Assembly (NCBI GenBank): GCA_017311185.1 | Contig: JAESUZ010001522.1 | Span: forward strand, 682,001-746,000 | DNA: 64,000 bases | Reading direction: 5' to 3' | From: Proteles cristata cristata | Taxonomy: Eukaryota > Chordata > Mammalia > Carnivora > Hyaenidae | Shown: positions 49,135 through 61,106 of the stretch, one piece after another | Layout of the letters: every line of letters begins with the position of its first letter | Position numbering within the stretch: position 1 is the first letter of the stretch | Position numbers and translations under genes: made by a program | The notes under the pieces: generated by a model | What the model was told of the DNA's origin: nothing | The model's input: the letters and a program-made list of their open reading frames with translations, nothing else | Database searches by the model: none

Positions 49135-49205
49135 TTTTTTTTAAGTTTTTTGATGTTTCTTTATTTTTGAGAGAGAGCAGAGCACACACCCACGTGTGTC
49201 ACCCA
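49135..49205 (-). mobile_element. 71-bp 5'-truncated SINE tail insertion
   Basis: T-rich sequence then TTTATTTTTGAGAGAGAGCAG is the reversed 3' tail of a CAN-SINE. It is flanked by a 9-bp repeat GCACATTTA at 49126-49134 and 49206-49214. The last bases are too diverged to assign. Confidence 0.6.
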
Positions 49206-49214
49206 GCACATTTA

Positions 49215-51793
49215 AATTAGGCATGTGAAATTACTCACCATACTGCCTTTGATAGAAGCCTTTGATAGATGAAAAGAACCATCCTGGATAATGAAATGCT
49301 GATGATAAGGATGCACGCCTTCATTCTTCATTTTGATTTTGTGGTCACCCTGCTTATCACGTACCAGGACTACCCAGTCACATCACAAATGTTCAGTAAT
49401 GATAACAGTAATAAAGCATTGCACAAATATTATGAGATTAAATATGATGAACAAAAAAGTTTCTAAAGTATTGATAGAAGAAAACTTAATGTGAGTTAAT
49501 AAAGAAGTGAATTTATATGTATTTCCAGAATTTAAAAACCCAATATTATACAGAGAAATATTCAGAATTCATTCAAAACCTAGGTTTTGCCTGATTTTAT
49601 TTTGAAGCACTATTATAAAATATGATAATTATTGTAGAGTAGGATAAAAGCCATTATCTCCATTTTGTGATATCCAATGATTTCTCCAAGGAGATTCTAA
49701 ACAACATACACTTTAATTTGACACATTTAAGTATTGATTTTGACATTTCACTACATTTCTTGGTTATAATGACTAATTTATGAATCAGACATGAGAATTC
49801 TGATGTTTTAATTCAATGACTTTCATATAATTGGAATGAATTCCAGTGGAAATCCTTATAAGCTTCTTTAGGCTATAGAACATGTGACCTTGGTGACACT
49901 GCGATTTTTTTTTAAAGATGAACATTCACTCACACCTTCATGATAAACATCAATTTATGGCATTGCATTAAACACCTTTTACAATATTGGAGCTGACCTA
50001 CAACTTTAGGCTATGTGAAGCCCATTCATGAATGTCTAATTTAAGGAACTCTGATTTATAAAGAAGAATCTGTAATATGGAAAAATAGTCTTTGAAGTAA
50101 AAAGTCTTCCTCTAAAGCCAAATGATCAATGTGTTTGGTGGTAAGAAGAAGAAATTCTTTAGATTTTTTAATCTAACCCACCCAAACAATCTTTGTTTAA
50201 TAAATTGGGAATGAACAATTTTTAAGTGACTTTAACGACATCTACTAAACAATAATAAACTTCTGCTAACAATCATAATTAGTACTTCTATCAGGAAGGA
50301 ATGCATTTTAGCCACATTTTACAGGATATCCAAATTACAGGGGCTCAGCTGAATAGATTTTATTTCAAAAACTTTTAAAAATTAAAAAAATGAAACAAGA
50401 TGCCTAGAGATGAGGCTGCTCAGAGCTGGTTTGGCGAGTCTGTAAAATCATCAGTGATACAGCACCTTCCAACTTTCTGTTCCGTAGCCCGCAGGGCAGC
50501 ATTCAGGTTCATAGCTGTTGTCTCGTATTCACAAATTGGATTCTCTACATGAGCCAGCATTTGGGGAGGGGGAGGGAGGGGGAGTAGAAGAACAAAGGTT
50601 GTGTACAAGTAAATTGAGTCTCTTTTAGAAAGCTTTTTTTTTTTTTTAATAACTCAGAAACTTCCACCTTCGTTTAATTGCCTGGAATGATCACATAGCC
50701 AGTTGTAGCTTCAATGGAAACTGGGAGGTATAATTCTGCACCTGGTTACATGCTGCCTCAGTCAAAATCAGGTTATATCACCACAGTGAAGAGGAGAACA
50801 GACACTGAGAAGGCAAACAGAAGTGTCTGTCACAAGTTCAAGTGAACAATACACACACTGCATCTATATGACATGGTGGGATTGTTTTTAACTTTCTCAA
50901 AGAACAACAGCCTTTTATACTTCAATTTTAGTCTAAATTATTTGCTGCCAGGTCAAACATTATGCTTCGTTGTTTAGCTTTAATAGTCAAATGAGTGTGT
51001 TTGGAAGCAGTTTACATGCTAGATTTGAAATAAAAATAGAAATGTTATGTTTTGGTGACAGATGCACCTGGACCAAACCTATGTGTAATATAGATTTATA
51101 TTTTGCCAAATTGTCTCATAATATTTGTGTAGTGATGAATACTTTCTCAAAAATCCATTTTGTGTACAATATTCCAAATGGTTTGTATTCATTAAAAAAA
51201 TTTGTTGAATAAATGGCTCAGGTATACTGCTATGGTGAGGTATTTCCAAAAGCTCTTGTAACTAAAATATAGCACTTATAATTGATCACTTTAAAATGAG
51301 TTATACATGTGTGTGTATTTGCATTAAACATAATTAGCTAACCACAGCCCACAGCTTATGTCTGTATGGTGTGTGTAATCTGTTTATAGAACAGAGCAGA
51401 TGACATAATGTAGATTTTGGCAAGTATTCACATTCTCCTTCCACAAACAACATCTGAAATGATAAAAACAACATACAGATGAATAGCTCTCAATAGGTAA
51501 AATCATTATAACCCACATTTGCCAACCCAATTTTAATCCTGTTTTGTTGGTCAAATATTTTGAGAGGAAAGTATATGATACTAGCACATGGCTCAATATT
51601 TCCCTTTAACAGGAGAGTAATTCTCCAGCATCAAGGATGTGGAGCCAGGAAACACTGTAGTTGGAAAGCTGAGCTGGGGGCTGAGTCCTGTTCCTCAGGA
51701 TAGCCTGGCTGAAAATGCCAATGCCTTTGTCCTACACACACTTACCCTCATTGTGTCCATTGTATCCTTTGAAATAGAGTTCCAATTGTATAT
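49215..51793. other. Single-copy AT-rich DNA
   Basis: About 2.6 kb with no gene or confident repeat. Features are limited to a G-rich patch (about 50560-50585) and a T run at 50635-50648. Confidence 0.45.
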
Positions 51794-51799
51794 ATGATT

Positions 51800-51802
<3 letters not shown>

Positions 51803-51850
<48 letters not shown>

Positions 51851-51852
51851 AA
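51803..51852. repeat. (GAAA)n microsatellite
   Basis: About 12 tandem GAAA units. It accounts for the KERKKERK-like start of an open frame here. Confidence 0.97.
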
Positions 51853-52396
51853 AAGTCATCTGAAGGTAGAGTGCTCCCTTCTGCTCTGCATCGTACAGCC
51901 TAAGTGTGGAAACCCCTTATCACATGTCAGGCACAGAAGGGCAAGGCTCTTCCCTAGCTTTATTCAAAGCAATGAAGATGTTACCATTAATTACTAATTT
52001 TTCAATATATTTTTTCAGCATCCTGACCATTCTTAACTGGATTCCTAGTCATTTTCACATAAAGTTTTCAATTTCTTGAAGGATTTCTTTAAATATAAAC
52101 ACACGTTTTCCTGGTTACAAAATACTTCCTATTCACCGTAAGTTTAGAAAAGTAATGAGGAAGAAATTTTGAGTTACCTAAAATTAAGAGATAAGAATTG
52201 TTAATATTTTTATATTTATTTCCTTTTTAACACACACACATATTTTTTAAAAATCAGATCCTATCCTATATCCTATATAGAATATACAACTGAGAATTGA
52301 GAAACTAATCTATTTTCCAATGCCATTAAATACTGTTTGGACTATTTATGGTATTTTTAGGATTCATGTTATGCCATAATCATTAATGTTATTTCC
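51853..52396. other. Single-copy AT-rich DNA
   Basis: No gene or repeat recognised. Confidence 0.4.
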
Positions 52397-52599
52397 TTTT
52401 TTTTTAATTTTTAAAAAAAAGTTTATTTATTTTGAGGGAGAGAAGTGGCAGAGGGCCAGAGAGAGAGGGAGAAAGAAAATCCCAAGCAGAGTCCATGCTA
52501 TCAGCACAGAGCCCAATGTGGGACTTGATCTCATGAACTGTGAGATCTTGTCCTGAGCTGAAGTCGGACACTTAACCGACTGAGCCACCCAGGCGCCCC
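52397..52599 (-). mobile_element. CAN-SINE, full length
   Basis: Tail GTTTATTTATTTTGAGGGAG, body ATGCTATCAGCACAGAGCCC and head CCGACTGAGCCACCCAGGCG ending at 52599. I find no clean target-site duplication. Confidence 0.94.
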
Positions 52600-53802
52600 T
52601 ATAATCCTCCTTTTTAATAAAAGGCAAATTAACACATCCAGAGAGGCTGCATGAGCAAATTGCTTACACAATCATCTTTTCCCCCCTTAACCAAACTTTA
52701 TGGTTCATGGTTCCCACGTGGTAATACTTTGTGCTTATATTTTCATGAGGCTCCAGTGAATTTAGGGTGAGGCTCAGAAATGGACAGTTTTAACCTGTCA
52801 GATGATTCCTATGTGTGGATCATCCTTTGAGAAATACCACTTTGAGTGATCTGGCTACTTCGCTTTTGGCTCTTTTAATTCTTTGTGCTAGTAAAATAGA
52901 TGTAAATGGAACAGAGGTATCTTTTAAAAAGCATGTTAATGTCTTCAGTTTCCAAAATGGTCTACTCAATGTATCTGTTTAATTCGAGAGGCTACTGCAA
53001 GAATGTTCATTTGTCTTTTGTTTGGGGCTTGGATCAGGTCTGTCCCTTATCCTCTAAAATATAGTTTTTAAGAGCTAAATTTTATCAGTTTGGAAGAAAG
53101 GTGATAAACATAAGTTAGTGTGTATGCCCAGCTGGAAATAAAATTAAAGTCTTCCTTTTATATTTGGTTAGAGTAACCTATCTAATATTTATCGCCAAAT
53201 TATTGCTCCAAGTATGTTCAGACTGTAACTTTGGTTTTTAAGACAGGCTATTCATGTGGGACATTTAAAGAAATGTTTCTTATTCTGTAAGTAATACCTT
53301 AGAATAGGGCAGTGATTTCCTTAACACACCATATGCTGGTTAATTGGTCCTTGCTTGATTTTTTTGGAGATGGTTTAAAAATATTACAACTTTTGGAACA
53401 GTGGTCATTTAATGAACAAATAATTGCATTCCAATTAATATATAAAGACTGTAGCAATATCTCCTCTTCTATATTCAGACAAGTAAAAATTTTGCATTAA
53501 ATCTTCAATTTGATTTTATGTTAATATATTAATGAATAAAAGTAGAGTCATCTTCAAAAGAACCTGGTTCTTTAACAAGGACTTTACAACATTTAAGCTA
53601 AGCACTAGTAAGTTCTATAGCCAGCACTACTAGCCAAGTGGTATCTGTTATCCTTAGATCCTGAAAATCTCATTGTAAGATACCTCATTAAAAAAAAAAA
53701 AAAAAACAGTTAACTTTTTTAAACCTGAGTTTGCTCCTATGTAAAATGGAGCAAGTATTAGAATTGACTCATAAAGTATTTGTAAAAATAAAGTAACAAT
53801 TA
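52600..53802. other. Single-copy AT-rich DNA
   Basis: No gene or repeat recognised. An A run lies at about 53691-53706. Confidence 0.45.
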
Positions 53803-53804
53803 TA

Positions 53805-54044
53805 CAGTAAAACCTTGGATTTTGAGTAACTTGTTCTGCAAATATTCCACAAGACAAGCAAACATTTCTAATATATTTTAACTGATAAACTGGCAATGAC
53901 TTGCAGTATGAGTAACATGGGATGCTGAACGTCATATGATCACAACTGAGCCAATGGTTCTTGAAACTCACTTTGCTATGTGAGTGCTTTGGATTACAAG
54001 CATGTTTCTGGAATGAAATATGCTTGCAAACCAAAGTTTTACTC
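53805..54044. mobile_element. Mariner/Tigger-type MITE, 240 bp, with TA duplication
   Basis: Terminal inverted repeats CAGTAAAACCTTGGATT at the left and CAAACCAAAGTTTTACTC at the right, bounded by TA (53803-53804 and 54045-54046), fit a non-autonomous Tc1/mariner-class DNA transposon. Internally, GATCACAACTGAGCCAATGG and GTGCTTTGGATTACAAGCAT are recognisable as a high-copy mammalian repeat. It encodes no transposase. Confidence 0.82.
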
Positions 54045-54164
54045 TATAATGTTCTAGACATAGAGGTCTAGCACAGAGCAAGCTTCTCTTCTTCATAAAT
54101 ACAAGAATAGAATATGAATATTATTCTAAATAATGTCACCTACATATGAATATTATTATTTTTA

Positions 54165-54290
54165 GTTCACAGAAGAAGAGGAAACTGAAAAACATCAAGT
54201 AAGGCACCAACCAAATATCTAAAGCTGTGCAGCTTAAAAGTGAAAGATCTGGGATTGAAACCCAGACTATATAACTCCAGACAAACATGA
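54165..54290 (-). repeat. MIR-like SINE relic
   Basis: GAAGAGGAAACTGAAAAACA, AGCTGTGCAGCTTAAAAGTG and GGGATTGAAACCCAGACT are in reversed MIR order. Confidence 0.55.
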
Positions 54291-54776
54291 TTCTTCACAC
54301 ATAAGCACTGTGCTAAACTGCATTCTAATTCGTCTATCTGCAACACATTTTCCACTCTATCCTTCCTTCAGGAAATTCAACTTTCTCTGGACATTTAGGA
54401 TGGCATGTAATATAATGCCAAATGACCTTCTATAGCCAAATGGAAGATTAATGGGAAGGGCTCCTGCCAATTCTCAGTGTGAGACAGGCCTTCAGTTACT
54501 GCTGAACTGAGGCAGGGTCTTCTCCACTGCTTTCTGTTTCATTCTTTGAAGTTTTATTATAAATAGAAATAAAAACAGATTTCTATTAGAAATGGTAATA
54601 GCCATCCTCCCCTGCTTCCAGGACTCTTCCTGTATCTACTTCTGCTTATAACACAACACTGGGGAAGATGGTATCCCCCAGAATACAGCAGTCCACCATC
54701 CACCTCTTTCGTTCTTGTTCTGCCTTGAACATTTTCAGGGATCACAGTCTCTTAATTAGTATAGAAAGAAAAGATA
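54291..54776. other. Single-copy AT-rich DNA
   Basis: No gene or repeat recognised. Confidence 0.4.
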
Positions 54777-54991
54777 GGGCACCTGGGTGGCTCCATTGGT
54801 TAAGCATCCGACTTTGGCTCAGGTCATGATTTCACACTTCACAAGTTCAAGCCCCATGTCGGGCTCTGTGCTAACAGCTCAGAGTCTGGAGCTTGCTTTG
54901 GATTTTGTGTCTCCCTCTCTCTGTTCCTCCCCCACTCATACTCTGTCTCTCTCTCTCTCAAAAACAAATAAACAAACAAACATATTTTTAA
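54777..54991 (+). mobile_element. CAN-SINE, full length
   Basis: Head GGGCACCTGGGTGGCTCCAT, GCTCAGGTCATGATTTCAC, GGGCTCTGTGCTAACAGCTC, CT tract, then AAAACAAATAAACAAAC tail. Confidence 0.94.
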
Positions 54992-55659
54992 AAAGGAAGG
55001 AAAAGCTTAAAGAAGTAAACAATATCACTTTGGCCACCTCCAAAAGTAGCCCAGGTACAAATGAAATAACTCTCTTATTTTCTACAGGGCACTGAGTTTG
55101 GGAGTGTGACGTGGGGAAAAGAAGAGGTTTTCTGACCTTCTTTCAGTTGGGCAACGTATTCCTGTTTCATGAGACAATAACACTGTGGCCACACATTATA
55201 GCCTTCAGGTACATGGCTGTGCATGGATATTTGAACAATGCTGAGAAGTGTTGAGGGGACTCCTTGGGCACGAAGAACACAGAGTTCGATGTCTGTCTTT
55301 TCCTCTAAGGGGGAACAGGCAACTGAATGGATGCTAAGAGTCTGGCATGAGTGCTGTAATAGAGATCATACGTGGCACTGAGACACAGAATAGAAATAAA
55401 TAACTCCGTTGCTTACATAGTCTGCTTGGAGGGGAAAAAAAAAAAAAAGCAGGACCAGGTCACCAGAAGGCAGCTGCTGTGCCTATATTGCAGGCATTGA
55501 TGTAAGACCCACGCTGGGGTTACAGACATTAATAGAGTCCCAAGAAGGAAAACAAAATGGTACTCAAACATGAAAATTTTTGTGAAGAATAAAAAAGAAT
55601 AGCCTTGGGCAATTAATGTAGAAGGAGATGGAAAAGTAAATTTTAACTCAAAGCACATA
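54992..55659. other. Single-copy DNA
   Basis: No gene or repeat recognised. An A run lies at about 55435-55448. Confidence 0.4.
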
Positions 55660-55850
55660 GAAACATTAGCACCCAGGTGAGAGTAATATGATTTGAGTTC
55701 TTATCCCAGTTCTCTGCCTACACAGTGTATGTGGCAAGTTAAATCCCATCTTTGGACCTCATTCCTCAGCCATAAAGCAAGATGGTTAGCCAAGACGGAA
55801 TCTGAAGACCATTCTAGCTCTAGTGTTTTCTGGTTCTATGTCTTAGTCCT
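55660..55850 (+). repeat. MIR-like SINE relic
   Basis: TGAGTTCTTATCCCAGTTCT, GGCAAGTTAAATCCCATC and TTTGGACCTCATTCCTCAGC then ATAAAGCAAGATGG follow MIR order. Confidence 0.5.
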
Positions 55851-57110
55851 GACAAGCAACAGCAATAGGCAACTTCAGTAAAACTGTCAGAGTCAGAGAA
55901 GGCAAAGCAGTGCTCACCTCTACAATCCAAAAGGAAGAAGCCCCCAAAGGAAGCATAGCCAGGACGCATATTACAGATGTTACAGATTTAGGAAAAATAG
56001 CCTTTGAGTATATTTACATGTGAAGTCTCAAGAATCGTATCATACCAAAAATAAATTATTTCTGACTTTAAAAGAAAAAGTTAATTCCACAAATGAAAAG
56101 AATGAATTTGCAATTAGAATGAAAGTAAAAAGAATACTACAGGCAGGGATGATAGTTTTCAGTAGTCACATGTTTGCAAATCAGCTGTTTATAATAAACT
56201 TAAACTTTAAATTGATTAATTATTTTATTGTTCTGACTGTTATTTTGAAAATGGTTACATCAAATAGTTTGAAAATGGATCCAGGTGTAGTGTCTCTTTG
56301 ACATTATTGAGAATATATGAGCAAATGGAAGATCAGTGATTTCATTAAAAATAACTATAGACTTGTCTTATGTTGGGTATATCTGAAATAGTTTTAGTGT
56401 TAAAAGTGTAATATGTAAGGAACAATTAGCCTATTTGTAATAGTGGAAGAATACATTGGCATTATTACTAATGAAGATTAGTATATCTATGTAGAAATTC
56501 ATCTTCATAGCATTAACTGGTTACTTGTTTATTCTAAAAAGAGGGGAATTTCTAAATAAAGGAAAGTGGAATTGTGTGAAATTGTCATGAGTGGCTAATT
56601 CTCATAGGGATCTTACAATAGGTCTTTGTTTACAGAGGCAAAAAGATTATGTGACTTTTCAGTAATTGGAGAGAACATTTATTTAATTATAGATATTTTC
56701 ACTATAATTTTAGAGGAAATACCACACAATTACATAAGCACTGAATATAATATCTTATTTTTAATTTGCATAGTGTGTGGTTAAATCTATACTCTAAAAT
56801 AAACCAGAGCCATAATTATATATACTTTTGAAGTTAATACCTAATCTTTTCACCAAATACAACTCTCCATTATTTTATTTGTAAATATGTTAGCATATCA
56901 ACACTTTTAACCACTAATGTATGGAGATTTCTTGAGAATAATTATTTATATACCCTTACACTTTTGAAAATATCTACGTTGTTTCACCTGGTTAATACTT
57001 TAGAAGAATATGGTTAGCAACATTTTTTAAAACTCCATGTTTTAAAATTGCATTTAAAGTTCTATGTAGAATATATTGTTTACTGTTTGCAATTTATAAG
57101 GTTTTATTTT
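55851..57110. other. Single-copy AT-rich DNA
   Basis: About 1.3 kb with no gene or repeat recognised. Confidence 0.45.
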
Positions 57111-57127
57111 AAGAATTTTTTCTTTCC

Positions 57128-57457
57128 TGAAATCTGGTCATGTGTAGCAACATGGATGGACCTTGAGGGTGTTATGCTGAGCGAAATAAGTCAGGCAGAG
57201 AAGGACAAATATATGTTTGCATGTATAGGAGGATTAGGAGGAACTTAACTGAGGAACAAGGGGGAGAAGAAGGGCGGAAATGGTGGGGGAAAGGGAGAGA
57301 GGTGAACTATGAGAGACTCTTGAATGCTGACAAAAACTGAGGACTGATGGATGTGGGGGGGAGGGGGGATGGACATGGAGGAGGACATTTGTGGGGATGA
57401 GCACTGGGTGTTATGTGGAAACTAATTTGACAATAAACTATTTGTAAAAAAAAAAAA
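57128..57457 (+). mobile_element. Recent 5'-truncated L1 insertion with perfect 17-bp duplication
   Basis: Only the last ORF2 codons (readable as CVATWMDLEGVMLSEISQAEKDKY), the G-rich 3' UTR, an AATAAA and a poly(A) tail are present. The duplication AAGAATTTTTTCTTTCC at 57111-57127 and 57458-57474 is perfect. The sequence starts at the position equivalent to 2223 of the L1 at the window's left edge and differs from it at roughly 20 sites by my reading, so both are from one young subfamily. Confidence 0.97.
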
Positions 57458-57474
57458 AAGAATTTTTTCTTTCC

Positions 57475-57882
57475 ATTTGGAATCATAATTACTATTTTTA
57501 TGCTATTTAACAATTTTATGCACACTGAAGTGGTTTTTTTGGTTCAGCAATATACTTTTACAGTGCTTTCTACAATGCACATTTTTATGACTGCTAGATG
57601 AAAGAATTGATTTACTTATCTGAATCTTCCACAATACACAATGGATCTTTGGGAAAAAAAATAGTTTTTAACTAAAAGAGTGATTAGAAACTGGTGAAAG
57701 AGTGTATTTCATTTTTAAAAAAAAGCCTTAACTCCCTTTATAAATCTTCACTGCTCATGTGCTATGATCAAGGCTTAGGAATTCACACATGAACTAGCAT
57801 GAACTCTGCCTTTAGAGAATTTACAGTCTCTGAGCGGAGATAGGACACATGCACCATCAAGTAGGATAGAAAATAAGATTGA
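57475..57882. other. Single-copy AT-rich DNA
   Basis: No gene seen. An old MIR/L2-like bit (CTTTAGAGAATTTACAGTCT) lies near 57810-57845. Confidence 0.4.
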
Positions 57883-58084
57883 GGGGCTCCTGGATGGCTC
57901 AGTAGGTTAAGCATTTAACTTCGGCTCAGGTCATGATCTCACAGCTTGTGAGTTTGAACCCCAAAATTAACTCGCTGCTGTCAATGTAGAGCCTGCTTTG
58001 GGTCCTCTGTCCCCCTTTCTCTCTGCCCCTCCCCTGCTCTCTCTCTCAAAAATAAATAAATTTTTTTTTAATTTTTAAAAAATA
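57883..58084 (+). mobile_element. CAN-SINE, full length, old
   Basis: Head GGGGCTCCTGGATGGCTCAG, CGGCTCAGGTCATGATCTC and AAAAATAAATAAATT tail. The 12-bp duplication AAATAAGATTGA / AAACAAGATTGA has one mismatch (57871-57882, 58085-58096). Confidence 0.94.
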
Positions 58085-58309
58085 AAACAAGATTGAAACA
58101 AGAGAAAAAAGTCAAAGTTTTATGACAGACAAATGAACAAATTTGGAAATGGTGAAACTGTAAGAATGTTGAGAGACAGACAAGAGACAAGTGAGTTTGG
58201 CCTCCTATGCCTTCCCATCAATTCTCATTCTCAGTGAAGTGGTACCTGGCTTCCTATTCATTGAGGAAAACAAAGCACTCAGAAGAGAACTTCCATTAAG
58301 TACCACCAA

Positions 58310-59600
58310 CCACTTCTGCCCACCTCCCTGCACCACCTTGCCCCAGGTCACTGTGGATGACCTATACATCTATCCAGGCTGGTCCTCCCATTTTCTCTGT
58401 AAACCTCATTCCTTCTTTCCTTACATGGGTGTTTTTCCAGCCATGATCCCTTCTGCCTCCTGCATCGTTAAGTTTTCTTTCTCTTTGGGTCATAATGATC
58501 AGCATAAAAACATTCTGTTTTTCTCTTATCAAAACGTAAACCTCTTGACTTCATTTTCCTCTCCGGGTAATGCCATATTCCTTTTCTTCACTTTATAAAA
58601 CTCCTTGAAAGAATTGTCCCTATTTTCTATCTTCAAAAAATTCTGAACACACGCTTAATTGGCACTTCCACTTTTCAAGCCAGCAAAAAAATTTTTTTTT
58701 GTCGTTAAGAGTGTCTTTCTTGATTCAGCCCTTCTCGATCCTCACCTCCATTGACAATTTACCTACCACCAGCGACAAACACAGGAGATAATTTCAGCTT
58801 AAAACTTTTGCTTTGTTTTGACTTCTTGTGTCTCCCTTCTGTCTGTCCTCTCCTTCTTAGCATTCTTTGCTAGGTCTTCTCATCACCTGACCTCTATCCT
58901 GGTGTCAGAACTCCACCCCTTGATCAATTTCTTTGCTATCAGAGCTTACTTCTTTGAGAATTTCAATTAACCAAATGGCTTCAAAGATAGTCTTTCGGTT
59001 GATAACTCCAGCCTGTGACCTCTTCCTCACTATCCAACTGCCCACTTGATAAGATTGCCCGACTCCTCAAAAAGGAATGTGGGATACCTGGTAAAATTAG
59101 AATTTTAGAAAAACAATGCCTAATTTTTGTAGTATAAGTATGTGCCGTGTTTTGTATTTATCTAAAGCGATTTTTTTTTATTTATCGGAAATTCTAATTT
59201 GACTGGGCGTCCTGTCCTTTATCTGACAACCTCACCACCCAGTATCTCTGTCTCCTCTTTGATGCCCAAGAGGCATCTCAAATAGAAAATGTCCAAAACT
59301 GAGCTCCTGACATTCCTCCCACACCACCTCTTGAGTAGTCCTCCTCTCGGTGCAAGGCAACTCCATTCCTCTAATTGCTCAAACAAAAACATGTAGTTGT
59401 AATGGCTCATGTCTTTTCTCACATGACAGCTTATTTATCATCACATCATACCAGGTCTAAGCTCAAATTCACTTATCCAGAATTTGATCTTTCACCTGGT
59501 CCCGAAGCCACATCCTCTCTTGTCTCTGAATAGATCTCTCTGTATCTGCCTTTATCCCCTTCCAATCTCCTTTCTGAATAGCAACCAGAATACAGATATG
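58310..59600 (+). mobile_element. L2 LINE fragment, forward, split by a MITE
   Basis: Consistent L2 order: ATGATCAGCATAAAAACATT, AACTCCTTGAAAGAATTGTC, TCTCCTTCTTAGCATTCTTT, CACTATCCAACTGCCCACTT. After the insertion come GATGCCCAAGAGGCATCTCA, TGTCCAAAACTGAGCTCCTG and GCAACTCCATTCCTCTAATT. The 135-codon open frame at 58191-58598 lies in and beside it and is not an L2 protein frame. Confidence 0.65.
59051..59232. mobile_element. Palindromic MITE-like repeat inside L2
   Basis: The left arm (GATACCTGGTAAAATTAGAA) and the right arm (TTCTAATTTGACTGGGCGTC) are inverted copies. The outer ends GATTGCCCGACTC and ATCTGACAACCT are also inverted-repeat-like. The two L2 blocks are collinear across it, so it is an insertion. 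It matches a common mammalian palindromic repeat that I recall but cannot name. Confidence 0.7.
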
Positions 59601-59984
59601 AATGCATAGGGTTGGTGTCTATAGAAAATAAGTGACTATTTTAAAAGAAAGTACCAACCTTGGGTTAAAAAAAAAGCCTTTAGAATTAAAACAATACAGA
59701 CTTGACTCTTGTCCAGATTGTTTTAAATAATTTTTTTATAAATAAACCTTTGCTTCTCACTCATGGAAGATTTTTCTTGCATGGTTTACAGGAAGATAAG
59801 CTGCCATTATACAGCCGCATTTGCATCCCTGAAGTTCTGTCATACTGCAGGGAAAATGCCAAAAAGTCCTGGCACCATAGCTGAGGGCTGACCTCTTTAA
59901 AAGGTTTAAGAAGTTTGAAAGATCAAAAATTCAAATAGCTATTAAGAGGTTGGGTTTTTTTCTTTCTGCTTCTACAAAATAATA
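59601..59984. other. Single-copy AT-rich DNA
   Basis: No gene or repeat recognised. Confidence 0.4.
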
Positions 59985-60170
59985 ACAAATAACATTTATT
60001 TACCAATTACTTGTTTCAGGACCTGTTTTAGGTATTTTGCATGAGTCTGTACTGCTCTATCCCCATGTATATATGAAGTGCAGAAAGGTTAAGTGACATG
60101 GCTGGGGCCAGCAGTATAGCTATGGGGTTCAGCACACTGTCCGCACCTAAATTGATAATGAGCTCCTCTG
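59985..60170 (-). repeat. MIR-like SINE relic
   Basis: AACATTTATTTACCAATTAC, AGTGCAGAAAGGTTAAGTGA and CATGGCTGGGGCCAGCAG are in reversed MIR order. Confidence 0.5.
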
Positions 60171-60846
60171 CCTGAGCTATCCACAATCTTTTTCTCTTCT
60201 GGAAGTTAGAGATACAGTGAACATGTCCATAGTTTATTTGGAGTTCTTATTTTCTTTAAAAACTCCCTTTGTAATACTTTACTTCTGATTTATATCATAA
60301 GAGAAAAAAGATGTCAATAATCCTGAAAGTATAAACTGGTTCTTGAAATCACACACTCATATACACACACACATTCCCAGAGTTTGAAAAGGTTATTATG
60401 TTGACATTTACAGTCTCAACCTGCAGAGATGTGTTTTAAAGATTAGAGCTTAGTAATTATGCTTTTCTGTAACTCCTTGAAATGATGTTGGTTAAACAAT
60501 GCAACTGTATTCTGAAGCCCAACGATTATTACTGATGAGTTAAATACTATGGCTTAGTATTATTAGGGGGTCTCTCATGTGATGCTTAGGAGGATTAGGC
60601 AGCTGTCCTATGTCTCTTTTGGAATCCCACAGACTCAAGAAGAAGGTTGGCAGAAACCCATAATGGGACCCATCCACCAAAGAGTACTACATTCCTCACA
60701 TCTTTTACTGGCCACACAGGAGAAGCTTTTCCAACATGAATAAAGACATTAAGTAAAAGTTCTAACCAACAATGATGAATAAACAGTTCTGGAGTTTAGT
60801 CCCAAATGTGTTCATCATCTGGCAAAAGGATGGTTAATCTTCACTT
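60171..60846. other. Single-copy AT-rich DNA
   Basis: No gene or repeat recognised. A short CA run is near 60361-60374. Confidence 0.4.
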
Positions 60847-60864
60847 AGAGCCCCTGGACTTCTT

Positions 60865-61088
60865 TTTTTTTTTTTTTTTTAATGTTTTATTTATTTCTAG
60901 GAGAGAAAGAGACACACAGCGTGAGCAGGAGAGGGTCAGAGAGAGAGGGAGTCACAGACTGAAACAGGCTACAGGCTCTGAGCTGGCAGTCAGCACAGAG
61001 CCCGACGCGGGGCTCGAACCCACGAACTGCAAGATCATGACCTAAGCGAAAGTCGGACGCTTAACCGACTAAGCCACCCAGGCGCCCC
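60865..61088 (-). mobile_element. CAN-SINE, full length, young subfamily
   Basis: Reverse-strand copy with long T tail, CTAGGAGAGAAAGAGACAC, GAGCTGGCAGTCAGCACAGA, GCCCGACGCGGGGCTCGAAC and head CCGACTAAGCCACCCAGGCG. The 18-bp duplication AGAGCCCCTGGACTTCTT / AGAGCCCCTGGATTTCTT (60847-60864, 61089-61106) has one mismatch. Confidence 0.97.
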
Positions 61089-61106
61089 AGAGCCCCTGGA
61101 TTTCTT

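Noticed and set aside
53654..54034. 126-codon minus open frame
   Set aside because: It runs across a MITE and a poly(A) stretch.
58191..58598. 135-codon plus open frame
   Set aside because: It overlaps L2-derived sequence and does not match the L2 protein frame.
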